The notes under the pieces: generated by a model
The model's input: the letters and a program-made list of their open reading frames with translations, nothing else
What the model was told of the DNA's origin: nothing
Databases searched by the model: none
Program-made: the position numbers and the translations under genes
Shown: one piece after another, positions 1 through 10,065 of the stretch
Position numbering within the stretch: the stretch's first letter is position 1
Layout: each line of letters starts with the position of its first letter
Assembly: GCA_022559985.1 (NCBI GenBank)
Contig: JAFJTR010000014.1
Coordinates: forward strand, 62,001-126,000
DNA: 64,000 nt
From: Parastagonospora avenae f. sp. tritici 18332-5
Lineage: Eukaryota; Ascomycota; Dothideomycetes; Pleosporales; Phaeosphaeriaceae
Direction of reading: 5' to 3'

Positions 1-1149
1 CTCTCCATCAACATCTACCTGTAGCAGTCCTCGGTCCAGCTCTACGAGCATCCACTTGGGGTCATTGGTATGGGCGAGCGCGCTCTCTTGTTCGATGGCA
101 GCCAGCATGCTTCGGGGGTCTTTGTCACCACCCAAGACAACCTGTGGGGTCTGTGCCATTGAAGCCTGCAGTCCTCCCAAAGGCTTCTCGAAATGAGCCT
201 CCCAATCCGGGTCAGTGGCCAGCGAATGAGCATCGACGGACTGATAGAAACCTGCTGTCATGCTCGCAGGCGCTTCAACTGGAGCTTTTGGACTGAACGA
301 CAAGCTACGTGCAAGAGACGCACGCACTTGCTCCGAGTCAACATTTTCGCTTTTTACGCGAACGGTGGTTTGCGTTGCAGAAGGTGGATTATCGAAGGTC
401 GCTAGCAGTCGGGCCGGGTCAATGACATCGTCAGGTTCGCCTTCGGTGCTGGATGGAGGCGCGGTCTGCCATGTTCGAAGCATTTCAGCCTTGAAGTCTC
501 CTTCCATAGTCGTATCGCAAGTGTTTGACTCGCTCTTGCCAGCATACGTAGACATTCCCTCGCCGTGGGTATTAGCGGCAGCACCATTCGTCTCAAAGCT
601 CGCGAGCATACGCGCCGGATCCTCCTCGTCCTCCACGTATCCTCCACGTATCCTCCACGTAGAGACGTCTGGGTAGTGTTCTCACCTAGAATATCATGAG
701 TCAATGTTCCATGCGCTTCAGCATGATGTTAATCAACCCATGGTGTTCGCTTTCGGTGGGTCGATATCGTATTGCCCAAAGCTCTGTAGGGTAGGCTTGG
801 TCTGGGGGTCGTGGAGCAGAGCACTTGGACTGGCGATTACACTGCTTCCTGCCACTGCGTTTGACATTAGGTAGAATTCAGTAGGTGCCGGTCCCGAAGC
901 GGTAGGTGCGACTGGTGGCTGCGGACTTCTTCTCTGCAGCTCCGCATTGCGACGCTGGGAGGCTTTGGCCAAGGTATCCGAGATGTTGGTCAGTTGTTTT
1001 CCAAGTAGCCCCGACATGGCGATGGAGCGGACTATCGCTATGTCGTCACTTCTTGGACCGATTCTTTTTGGCGCACTTCTTGCTGCCTCTGCTCGCGCTG
1101 CCCTGTTGCGCTGCTCGACACGCTCAATGACGTTGTTCTTACGTGCCAT
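1..1149 (-). CDS. Hypothetical protein with repeated DP-x-x-(M/L)-L motif, 3' end beyond window
   Basis: Function not recognised. Exon 1 is 1149-738. A phase-1 intron follows from 737. If the 3' splice site CCCAG at 669-670 is used, exon 2 (668-1) stays open to the window edge, giving about 360 residues. Exon 1 is basic at its N-terminus (starts MARKNNVIERVEQ) and Pro/Ala/Ser-rich later. Exon 2 is acidic and carries four degenerate copies of a ten-residue motif: DPARMLASFE, DPARLLATFD, DPRSMLAAIE and DPKWMLVELD, with Asp codons at 621, 420, 120 and 63. A triplicated 11-bp unit at 629-661 sits at the start of exon 2. An upstream acceptor, TTCTAG at 686-687, would be in frame only with two copies of that unit. 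Low-complexity linkers suggest a largely disordered protein. The reading frame is convincing; the 3' splice choice is inference. Confidence 0.6.
629..661. repeat. 11-bp perfect tandem repeat, three copies, inside a coding exon
   Basis: The unit TCCTCCACGTA occurs three times without mismatch at 629-639, 640-650 and 651-661. The period is not a multiple of three, so each gain or loss shifts the frame of the minus-strand gene. Confidence 0.95.
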
Positions 1150-1658
1150 GCTTAGTCCTGGGGAGATTGTTCAATACTGATTTGAACGAGCTTACCGCGG
1201 AACAGCTCTGCCGATTGCGTCGAAGTCTTAAGCCACTAAAGATCCCGTACAAGATGTCGTGCAAGATGCAGACAGTCGTATCCGTGTCAAGGACTAGCCG
1301 AAGAGCGGTGGACGCGGATCGTATTTGTAGTCGAAGACTTCCAAAAGAGGCAGTCGCGACAAACGCCGCGCGGTCACGGGACTACACACCGACGTCGGCC
1401 ACCGTGGACGAGAACTTTGACAGGAAATGCGAAGAATGCAGAAATAATGAAGATAGCCAGCTGCTATGAACAGCCGTCATTGTATACATTGAGCACATAC
1501 ATCGCGAGACCGTGTCCCGCTCCATTCACATCAACCCAGTATATCCATCTCTTCCCAAATACCCATGAGATGAGACTGAACAGGACCAGAAATTAAAAGC
1601 ATACCAACCTTGCTTTCGCCGAATCCCTGCTACCATACCCGCAACCTGTTCATCCAAT

Positions 1659-2333
1659 TCATTGCTTCTTCTTTCCCGCCTTCTTCACCTCACCCTCCTT
1701 CTTCTCGATCTCCTGGATCTCCTTCTCCTCGGCGCGCTTCGCGTACCACTGTCCCGCCTGCAACACCAGCACGCCCACGAGCACCAGCGCAAGAATTGTG
1801 TTACTCGCCGCGTACACCCTTAACGTATCCTCCCTGCTGATGAAGTCCTCGCCCTCCTGCAAATCCACCGTCTCGCCAATCTCCGACGCGCGACTAATGT
1901 CCCCGTAGATGCCTGCCGTCACAACCCTGAAGCCTTTGACGATGTTTGTCAGGTACACAGTTATGCCGGCCATGTAGAGCACGAGCGACGCGCCGTCGAA
2001 CAGCATGTTTGACTCGGACGCCTTGAACAGCTTGATCAGGAAGCCGAGGAGGCCGGTGCCGATGACGAGGTTGAGGATGCGGCTGATGATGGCGGGCGAG
2101 GCATAGAGGAATTTGATGTGCGACTCGAGTAGGTTGAAGTAGTGGTCGCGTCCCTCGGGTGGGGCGGTCCAGAGGACATTGTAGTCATATGGCAGCGAGG
2201 CGAAGAGTATGCCTAGGAAGAAACATGTGGCTATGTGAGGTGGTTGAGTTAGCTATGCGCAAAGGTGGTGAGCCTGGTGGGGGCCAAACATACGTCCTAC
2301 AACCATGAATTGCGCAAAGTTGTTGCCTCCCAT
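1659..2333 (-). CDS. SHR3: SHR3-type ER membrane chaperone for amino-acid permeases
   Basis: Shr3 is an ER membrane chaperone that helps amino-acid permeases fold and be packaged into COPII vesicles. Exon 1 (2333-2294) encodes MGGNNFAQFMVVG. A 63-bp intron (2293-2231; donor GTATGT, acceptor CATAG) separates it from exon 2 (2230-1659). The product is 203 residues, close to the roughly 210 of the yeast protein. It has four hydrophobic segments (N-terminus, around the LGILFASLPYDYNVLW block, the VIGTGLLGFLIKLF region, and VYAASNTILALVLVGVLVL). It ends in a charged Lys/Glu tail, KKAGKKKQ, as expected for a cytosolic tail of an ER resident. The PYDYN motif and the MLFDGASLVLYMAGITVYL block are family hallmarks. 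Start chosen because it gives the conserved N-terminus. Confidence 0.92.
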
Positions 2334-3132
2334 TTTGCGTTCTCTGATGAAGCACGAGTCCTAGGCGACGTGCAGATCTGGATTCGAAATGGTGGTGATG
2401 GAAAGCAATGCGCGTGTAGACGGCTTATCGCAGGTTGCGCCCAGTCAATTTCGAAGGTAGTCCCGATTTAGGAAAGCGGAAGTTGGATCACGGCTTGGGC
2501 GGACGAAAACACAAATTGTGCAGCCTGGAGATTGTAGAGAGAAAAGCTAGGTTCGTAAATTGAGCGTTGGAGCTCCCACTTTCCGGAGACGACCCCGCCG
2601 GGAACGCTATGATGTCGAGTTGCATGTTTGCGAACCATGGCTCTGGGCTTGGCGCGCGCCCAAATATAAGGTTCTCGGACGCCGAAAATGTGTCCCGACA
2701 GAACGATGGTTTGCTTCACTGATGAACTTGATTTTGACGATGTCGCGGCGATTAAGCACGACTAAATGAACTACACTGGATGAAGAGGTAGATGTTGGAT
2801 TGATATCTGAAAGATACGAACTCATGGCGCTCGAACGACGCGGTATGGAGGTAGCTTAAAGTCTAACTTGCAGTCGCAATTTGCGATCGGATGGCCGTGA
2901 CCACCGCGCTGAATGTTTCGGACACACCTCAAAAGTGTGTCTATGTACCAAGACTTCTCGCAAAAAACGTACCCTACGACGCAAGAGCGTTGCGCGTGAT
3001 GGCTGGCAGCGATAAAGGCCTCGTCGGACGCCTGAAGAGTGCTGGTGCCGAGTCGCGATGTCTATTTGAGCAATGCGAGATATGTCATCCATCGCAGAGA
3101 GAGTGTATGGCCGTCAAGCAGACGTCCCTGTT
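2334..3132. other. Intergenic, about 0.8 kb
   Basis: Upstream region of the SHR3-type gene and downstream of the coiled-coil gene. It holds only short overlapping ORFs on both strands. No RNA gene or repeat was seen. Confidence 0.5.
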
Positions 3133-4035
3133 TCACTCCAACAAGGCCTCCCAGTGCTGTTTCTGCTCTGCGAACGTCTCATCGTCAAGCACTCCTTGAA
3201 ACGCAACCTCAGCCTCCAGTAACTTGGCAATTCCATACTCTTCCTCTTCGTCGCTTCCGCAGCTATCATTTCTCGTCTCGAGCGCTTCCAGCAGCACCTC
3301 TCCTTTGCTCTCCAGTTCGTCGATCCGATCAATTGCTGCCGCAAGAGCTTCCAGAAGCGACGCCTCAGTGTTGGCATCGGGCGCAGCTCGAGTGGAGCTT
3401 GCTTGCATTCCAATCCGCTGTAGCGTGCTCTTGAGCCTCAAGTTGCGTTGCAACACCTTGCCCTTAGCACGATCGCTCTTCTTCAGGCGGGCAGTGGCAC
3501 GCTTTGATTCGTTGAGTTCGTCAGCAAGCTTGTCGTGCTTGGTCACTGCCTCTCGGAAGAGGGTGAAGAGATTGTCGTTGGCCAGGATAATCTCTTTGCG
3601 CTCAGCACCGACCGCCGCATGCTGCTCCTCGAGTGAAGCAAAGGCACGCCGCTGGTGTTCAAGTTCCTGCTCATGATATGCGAATTGCTGCTCTTGGACT
3701 TGTGCTGTAGTACGCCATTCGTCTCGGTCGACTCGAAGACGAGAGGTCTCAGACTGAGCGATGGCGAGTTCGTTCAGGAGATTTGTCTTTGGCCGTAGGG
3801 GGCTTGCTGAGCTACGCGAACGTGGAGCTGAGCGGTGCTTGCTCATCTGTTTGTGTCCCTCACTGATCTTAGACAAATCGAGCGTCATTGGTGGGCGTGC
3901 TGGCGCAGAGGCATGGCGCTTGAGACCATTTAGGAGTCGAGTCTTGCGAGTAGGTAACGGGCTAATTGGTGTACTGTCTATTGTGACGGCCATGGTGTCT
4001 TTGTTGTTTGTCTGCCCCAAAAATTTGGGCGGCAA
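3133..4035 (-). CDS. Coiled-coil protein, function unknown
   Basis: Single open frame of 300 residues; a second in-frame ATG at 3993 (MAVTIDSTPISPLPTRKTR) is an equally good start and would give 286. The N-terminal third is basic and Ser/Pro-rich (KHRSAPRSRSSASPLRPK). From about residue 85 to 200 it is a long heptad-rich coiled coil (AIAQSETSRLRVDRDEW, then YHEQELEHQRRAFASLEEQ). A basic stretch follows (ARLKKSDRAKGKVLQRNLRLK), then a second helical segment (LLEALAAAIDRIDELESKGEVLLEAL) and an acidic tail with DEEEEYG. No enzymatic motif is visible. The composition fits a scaffold or cytoskeleton-associated protein, but that is only a guess. Confidence 0.75.
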   Translation of the reverse strand: MPPKFLGQTNNKDTMAVTIDSTPISPLPTRKTRLLNGLKRHASAPARPPMTLDLSKISEGHKQMSKHRSAPRSRSSASPLRPKTNLLNELAIAQSETSRLRVDRDEWRTTAQVQEQQFAYHEQELEHQRRAFASLEEQHAAVGAERKEIILANDNLFTLFREAVTKHDKLADELNESKRATARLKKSDRAKGKVLQRNLRLKSTLQRIGMQASSTRAAPDANTEASLLEALAAAIDRIDELESKGEVLLEALETRNDSCGSDEEEEYGIAKLLEAEVAFQGVLDDETFAEQKQHWEALLE

Positions 4036-4454
4036 ATTATGTGAGATGGAAGGCGAGGAGACTGAAAGGTTGGTGTTCTAGACAATGAAGGTGAGGTAAA
4101 TAGATTCTTTGTTGAGCAAGTGAGAGGGCTCGGAACGGCGTGTCGCGCCGCGCATTATTCAGAATTGTGACGAATCGCGGGGTCAATACAAGCCCTATGT
4201 TAAAGAACAAGGAGGAAACGCGGTGACGCGCGCGCTCACGTGGTCACGTGACCGAAATTCACAACTTGCAATCCTGTATTGAGCGATGCTAGTCCAGAGG
4301 AAAAGTAGCCTTGTTTTACTTCCAAAAAGCTCAATCGGGATTTTCAGGACTATACATGCCTGTCATACAATGCAGCGGCCTGTCTCCGAGCCTTGGTAAC
4401 CTCCAGGCAGAACTAAGCAACTTTCGACACGAGACTCCTCTACTCACGTAGTCC
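4036..4454. other. Intergenic between the coiled-coil gene and the 362-aa gene
   Basis: Upstream region of the coiled-coil gene. It contains two CACGTG boxes (listed separately) and a GC-rich CGCG tract around 4221-4235. No gene seen. Confidence 0.5.
4237..4250. promoter_or_regulatory. Twin CACGTG E-boxes
   Basis: Two palindromic CACGTG hexamers at 4237-4242 and 4245-4250, separated by two bases, lie about 200 bp upstream of the coiled-coil gene. CACGTG is the core of Cbf1/USF-type bHLH sites. Binding here is inference. Confidence 0.4.
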
Positions 4455-5543
4455 TCAATCATACATGAAATATGGCTTGATCTCCTCATCCAATGCACCG
4501 TTCTCGTCTGTCCAACAACCCCAGTAATAGTTCTTGTAGGCCTCTCGGTCGCCGACAAAATGGCCCAAGCCCATGCCCTTGACGCCAGCCCCAAGCATCA
4601 TCATGTAGTCGTCCATGTTCTTCATCTTCAAACGGCCAACAGCATAGCCAAGGTTGTCGATCGCAATCGTCTGGCGCTCAGCTGCTTCATGCCAGATCGA
4701 CAATTTCGTGCCGTATAAGAAGGTTGGAAAGTGTTCCTCGTTGAATGGGAGTGAGGAGAGCGCCATGTCGTCAATGATGATGAAGTCGTGGGGAAACCAG
4801 CCTCGATCTAGGAAGTGCTGCATGATTTTGGCGATGTTCTTGTCTTGTTTGGTTGTTGCATCGTCGGATTCATCGTCCACGTATGAGATGGGGACACGGT
4901 GAAAGTCGGGCTCGGACGATTCAAACCAGTCCACTTCGAATAGCCCAGTCAACTGCTCTTCTTTATCTGGCGTACAGTTCTCCGGTAAGAGGACAGGGAG
5001 CTCTGTGTCTGTGTGTACTTCTTCTGCTTCGACCACCGGTTCTGGTTCAAGTCGACATGCTGCATCCAATGAGCCAGAGTCGAACCATGACTGGTAGTAA
5101 GGCTCAGTGCACAGGAAATGATAGGCATCGGAGATGGGTACAATCGCACATTCGTGAGTCTGCTGGGTTTCGGGCTTTTCAATCTCTTGTGAGATGATGC
5201 ATTTCTGCTCTTCCAGCAGGTCTTGCTCAATGATGATACATTGCCCAGTAACCTTTGGCACGTCTCCTTCCGCCCGAGGAACGACTCCTCGAGATGGCTT
5301 AGAGGTGCGACACCAGGGTACGGCTCCCAGATTCCGTCTTTCCGCATTCTTGGGTAGTGACTCGCCTTTGCCATGGAGTAAACGTTGCACGACGTCTTCA
5401 CGAAATGTTGAGGTGGCTTTGAACAGGAAGATGACTGGAATGGCGAGGACAGGATTGAAATTGGATAACTGTTCGAATAGCTCAGGGAAGTCCAAACCAC
5501 GATTGCCAGTTGCTGTGTTAGCCATTGTGAGTGAAGCAGTCAA
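4455..5543 (-). CDS. Hypothetical protein, 362 aa
   Basis: Long intronless frame with no family I can name. An alternative start is the ATG seven codons in (MANTATGNRG). The N-terminal part has a hydrophobic stretch (NPVLAIPVIFLFKA). The middle is acidic and Glu-rich (EPEPVVEAEEVHTDTELPVL). The C-terminal 130 residues look globular, with HDFIIIDDMALSSLPF, FLYGTKLSIWHEAAERQTIA and a Gly/Met-rich GAGVKGMGLGHFVG before an aromatic tail (YKNYYWGCW). The end, EEIKPYFMYD, is unremarkable. The coding look is good throughout, so I accept it as real. Confidence 0.7.
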   Translation of the reverse strand: MTASLTMANTATGNRGLDFPELFEQLSNFNPVLAIPVIFLFKATSTFREDVVQRLLHGKGESLPKNAERRNLGAVPWCRTSKPSRGVVPRAEGDVPKVTGQCIIIEQDLLEEQKCIISQEIEKPETQQTHECAIVPISDAYHFLCTEPYYQSWFDSGSLDAACRLEPEPVVEAEEVHTDTELPVLLPENCTPDKEEQLTGLFEVDWFESSEPDFHRVPISYVDDESDDATTKQDKNIAKIMQHFLDRGWFPHDFIIIDDMALSSLPFNEEHFPTFLYGTKLSIWHEAAERQTIAIDNLGYAVGRLKMKNMDDYMMMLGAGVKGMGLGHFVGDREAYKNYYWGCWTDENGALDEEIKPYFMYD

Positions 5544-5816
5544 TGGCTGTTCTGTCGTGGATGCTTGCAGTCTGGCTACATCTCTCCTAGCTCACTTGGC
5601 TGCTTAGGGAGTGGTGGCGAAGTGGCTGCGGAATGACGACTTGCCTCTGCAGGAGTCGGAACCCACTAAATTGCGCATAACACGGCAGCTTAAATTGATG
5701 TGGATTGATCCTTCGACAAGGATGACAATAAATTATTAGGATTAACCTCGTATCCGGCGAATAGTACGATTAGTCTACAACGTCCTCGGTATGCTTCCCA
5801 GGCGACAATTTGAGCT

Positions 5817-6676
5817 CTACAAGGCTAATGCAGCAACCAAGACACCCGCAGCACTGCCGATGAAAGCCACAGCACCTGTAGGCAGAGGTCCCGCAGGCGC
5901 AAGTCCAGTACTGGCCGCGGCTCCAGCAGCGCCAGAACCCGAAGTCGAGCCACTCGCGGCCGGTGCTCCGGATTTAGCACCTGAACCAGATGGTGTCTGC
6001 GAAGCTGAGGCTGATCCCGATGAAGTAACAACCGCATACGCCGAGATAAATTCCATAGTGGACACCTCGTCTTTGGATATCACAGTCGTGCTAGTGCCCC
6101 GGTCTGATTGGTCTACAACGTAGCCGTCCGCGGTAGCTAAGCAGGTCAAATCCGCATCCGCTATCGCGCCTTGCCATTTGCAGTTTACATCCACAGTCCT
6201 GTTCAGTCAGTGCATGTCTCATATGTAATTCGCATATAGGTAATCATACCATGCACCCGGCGATGGATCTGTCATGTGAATCTCCCATGTCGACGCGCCT
6301 TGCTTCAGTGTGTACGGCTCGCACAGTTCGAAGCCATCGTCGTCATCACTTGCAGAGGCAGTTGGGGTGGCCTGACGAGCAAGAAGGGCTCGTGGTGTGG
6401 GTGCGGGCGTGATGGTAGCGCCAGGGCTATCAGGGGTGGGACCTTGGCAAGTCAGTCATGAAGAGTGGGATGATATGCGCCCAACGTACGCAGCGAGGAA
6501 GGGAGGACGGATATTCCGGCTTTGTCTGAGGGACAAATGTTCTGGTAAGTTGTTGCGGTCGCGTCGGATCCAATCTGCGTAAGGGTCGTTTGGTATGGAT
6601 ATAGATTAAACAGAGAGACTGAAGACTGTGCTGCAGCTGAACCAGCAAAGAGTGCGAGGTAGGTCGAGGAACGCAT
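5817..6676 (-). CDS. Secreted, Ser/Ala/Gly-rich GPI-anchor-like surface protein
   Basis: Three exons: 6676-6490, 6442-6250 and 6198-5817, with introns of 47 and 51 bp (GTACGT..CCAAG, GTATGA..AACAG). The product is 253 residues. It starts with a signal peptide (MRSSTYLALFAGSAAAQ). An ectodomain of about 160 residues follows, with paired cysteines (FELCEPYTLK, VDVNCKWQG, ADLTCLAT). Then comes a low-complexity Ser/Gly/Ala/Pro stalk of about 60 residues. The protein ends in a hydrophobic tail (GAVAFIGSAAGVLVAALAL) with no charged residues after it. That layout fits a GPI-anchored cell-wall protein. The ectodomain belongs to a common type of fungal extracellular orphan; no catalytic motif is visible. 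Frame continuity across both introns is clean. Confidence 0.78.
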
Positions 6677-7677
6677 TATGGATGCAGTGATACAATTCGT
6701 GCGATAGGAAAAAAATGGATTTATTGAAGTCGCAATTGCTAGCAGCAGGAAATGGTGGAAAACAGGAGCCAAGCCATAGAACTTGTAGTCGCGCGACACC
6801 TTTCCTCAGCCGCACCCGGCTAGTCTAGGGGTTCTAAAAAGAGACATACACAGGGCCCGCGTATTGATTATCGCGGTGCAGGCGAGGCACGCGTAATGTT
6901 TTGGCCAGTAGGAGGAAGGACTTATGAGCGGATACGAGATTTCAAAGCGCGCTAGACACGTTAGTTGGAACCTGAAGGAGCGGACAATTTTATTTGCGCC
7001 ACCATAAGATTTTGGAAGATGGGAATGACTCCAAGATGTGTTTTGGATGGAAGAGATGGAGTTATCGGTCGGATGCAGCAGCTGCAGCCTAGCAGGGGCG
7101 GTCAATCGAGGACGGCGCGAGCGACTTCCGGCATCTAGCCCGCCATCATCAGGCGGCAAAGACCGTCTCTCCCATCTCCTATGTTATCATGGACGGCAAA
7201 TGGGTAACTCACCGGCATTTTGCTTCTGCCAGTGCGATGTTATCCTTCGCGGTACGCGTGGCACAGTGCCACCTACAGGCGTCATCACGATTGGCCCTCA
7301 CGATCCTCGACATCCCAGGCATGATGAGTATGTACATCTTTTGTGATGAGCCCAGACATCCTCAGAGTTGGCTTTATTTATGCCTGCATGCTCTTAAGTC
7401 CGTGAAGGTAAGCAGCCCTGACGCGCATAACATTACTTAGTCATGCGTTCAATGGCACACTCCCCTTCTTCGATTGTCAAATGTTGGACAGTTCTGCAGA
7501 CTTAATCGACGTTTTAGTACCTTTTGTTCCTGCTTCTGATCTTGTCTTTGCTATTCTTATTTCAATTTGGTGCAGGTTGTGTTCTTGATTCACCAGTGGA
7601 TTCATGCTTTGGTACATATTTCGTAAACATTACCTCAGCTTTTCTTATGCATCACTCGCGCATACATGACATTTGTC
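6677..7677. other. Intergenic, 1.0 kb
   Basis: Upstream of the GPI-type gene and downstream of the BAS2-like gene. ORFs here are short and composition-driven. The stretch 7440-7660 is AT-rich. No supported gene. Confidence 0.5.
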
Positions 7678-8318
7678 TTACATGAAGCTCGGCCCTCGCC
7701 TTCCCAGACTCCTTCCTGCAAGTGCCCTCGCCGCATCGTCGTTTGGCTGCGCATCTCCAAATCCGCATCCACCATCCCGTTCCTGAGCTACTGCTGGGCC
7801 GGCACACTATTCAAAACGTTAGGAATGTTATGTTCAGGAGAAAGAACAACGTGACTAACCTTTCCAGACTTGAATCCACAGCATGCAGATGCGCAGTCTG
7901 CATCTGTAGTACAAGCACCTGTGATGAATTGCGTTCCGGGAGCCTTTGCCTTCACTTCTGCCGCAGCAGGAGGTGGTGTGGCAGGTGCGGCGGGAGCCGC
8001 AGATGCACTTGCATTTGCTTGACCTGCTTGACCTTGTCCGCCTTGAGTGCCCGCAAGAGCATTGTTGTTCGGTTGAGCGTCACCAAAACCACACCCCTCT
8101 CCTCGCTCATTCGCGACAAAAGGAGCTGCACATTTGCCGGACGTGAAGCCACAGCAGGCAGAAGCACATTCTGCGTCGGAAGCGCATGTACCGGTGATGA
8201 ACTGAGTTCCTTGAGCAGCAGCGCACAGAGAGACTTCGATTTTGTCAGTGGAAATTTCCTCAAGATTTCACTTTTGCTTACAGCTGAGAAGAGTGACGAT
8301 TTTGAAGATGGGAGCCAT
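7678..8318 (-). CDS. Two-module BAS2-like small secreted cysteine-rich protein
   Basis: Exons 8318-8282, 8233-7860 and 7806-7678 (introns 48 and 53 bp) encode 179 residues. A signal peptide (MAPIFKIVTLLSFSLCAAAQ) is split by intron 1. Two copies of a cysteine module follow. Each begins GTQFITG(T/A)C, continues with a C-x6-C-x3-CC-G-F core and closes with GKCA and G-CGFGDAQPN. They are joined by a Gln/Gly/Ala/Pro linker of about 45 residues. The module resembles the biotrophy-associated secreted protein 2 family first named in Magnaporthe, from memory a single-module protein of about 100 residues; here it is duplicated. Intron 2 falls inside module 2 just before GKCAG. The gene is likely apoplastic or effector-like; function in the family is not settled. 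The short tail is basic (RSLGRRGPSFM). Confidence 0.83.
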
Positions 8319-9972
8319 GATTGCTTGGTTTGAATGAACTGATGCTGATGACTTGTGTATTTGCAGAGAGTTTAGATTAATTGATTGGTATGTAGATATG
8401 AAATATGTGCTCGATTTGGTTTGAATGAAAGCCTGATCTTCCTCAGGACGGCTATTATATATACCCTCGCACCTCGCAGCACCTAATAGCACTTAGCAGC
8501 ACCAGTAGCGCCAGCTTCATGAGGATTCAGTCTGATACTCTCCACATGGTATGATTAGGATAGGCGCCCGTCTCGAAACCGAAGAAGTTACTGAGGCATC
8601 GCTACTGCCTCAGCGGAAGGGCATACCCGTGTGGCGATGAACGGAGGTGGCATCCGGATCTAGAGTTATGGGCAGCGTAGCGCTGCCCATGGTGGTCGTC
8701 ATGTTTCGGAACCGATTTGTTCTACGAATGAAGCAGATTGATCAACCACTCATGTGGCGCAGTTTGTAAACGAGATACCAAGGGGATGAATGCCGCAACG
8801 AACATTATGCGTTTGTGCTGCAGCACGGCTATTTTCAGGCGTGAAAGTGAATGTTCCGAAGGGGTGGAGACGGCAGGAGTGGGGCGATCAACATCAACCG
8901 AGCCAACGATAGCTGGGTCACTTCACCAGCCACGTTTAGTTTTCAGGTACGATCAGGCAATGGGAGTTTCTTCGGCGTAACAGGAGCATGTTGTAGACCC
9001 AACAGGCCATTTCTTCCTTTGCCACGACCGGCATAATGCGGTCCATACCGAGCGAGTGTCGGACATCCTTACCTGAGGTTCGGAACGTCTGAACCCCGTA
9101 GATCCTGACCACTTGCACTGTACAGCCCCATTACTACCCCAGTGTATTGATTTGAGCTCCATGACATCCAGCAAGCGCCGACAACAGTCTCGTAAGTCAC
9201 CCGACTTAGTTTTCGAGATAAATCACAAGACTCCACTGAAACCGAGTAACACCCGCCACTGGCCGCCTTCGCTACCACTGGATGATCGAGGATCTGCGTG
9301 CTGTGGCAGTTCTTGCACGCTTCGTCCAGAATCATGTCCATACCAGAGGACTGCCATTATATACACATCAGCTCAAAGATGCTCAAAGGCTTATCAGCAC
9401 ATCCGTACATCCTGAACAGGCTTTGAAGGTATACGGCTCTAGCTCGTGGACTGCCTCTTGCGAGACCCTCTGTAGTCTCCTGCATTGCACTTGTTCATTG
9501 AGATTTTCCAAGTCAACAGGACGAATCGATCTAGAGAAGAGCCCAGCAAAGCCTATGTGGCGCATAATGTCGAAGCAGCTAAGCCGGCATATGCTGGTCT
9601 CGAAGATAATGCTTCAAAGACGCCATTCGAGCAGGCGATGTGGGAAGTGACAAGTTGACATCTACCCCTTGATCAAAAGTCATCAATCGACTTGTAGGAC
9701 TATTTCAATGCAATACGGCTTAGCTCGGAGTAGCTTCTTTGGTATATTCCTGATCCTTCTTATCGTCCAGGACGGGGGTCGAGGTCGGAAGTGCGGGGCG
9801 CACAGAAATTTTGCAAGATCGGCTAAGGTCACACTGCTCCCCAACCAGAATAATTCAGCGTCTCCTTGCTTACATGCTTCAGCCATGATCGAGAGCTACC
9901 GTCTCTCGAAAAGAGAAACTGTAGAATTAAATACTTTGAATTGTTTCTAATTTCTTTCGTATCCATCGAACA
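8319..9972. other. Intergenic, 1.65 kb
   Basis: Between the BAS2-like gene and the tRNA. ORFs of 60-122 codons occur on both strands (for example minus 9069-9341) but none shows family resemblance or a plausible gene model. No repeats noticed. Confidence 0.45.
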
Positions 9973-10065
9973 TCCGATATGGTCTAGTGGCTAGGATTTG
10001 CCGCTCTCATTGAGCAGTTCGCTCACAGCCCCGGCAAGGCCCGGGTTCGATTCCCGGTGTCGGAA
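9973..10065 (+). tRNA. tRNA-Glu (anticodon CTC) with 21-bp intron
   Basis: The acceptor arm TCCGATA (9973-9979) pairs with TGTCGGA (10058-10064), with one T-G wobble. The D-arm has GGTCTAGTGGCTAGGAT. The anticodon stem is TGCCG/CGGCA. The loop CTCTCA+C places anticodon CTC at 10006-10008. A 21-bp intron (10010-10030) sits at the canonical position after base 37. The T-arm CCGGGTTCGATTCCCGG holds internal box B. A run of five T at 10072-10076 downstream fits a Pol III terminator. The mature length is 72 nt, as usual for tRNA-Glu. Confidence 0.95.

Noticed and set aside
7952..8263. A 103-codon minus ORF in the BAS2-like gene
   Set aside because: It is an out-of-frame shadow. The frame with paired cysteine modules and signal peptide is the real one.
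9069..9341. A 90-codon minus ORF with several Cys
   Set aside because: No signal peptide, no family resemblance and no partner exons were found. Most likely chance.
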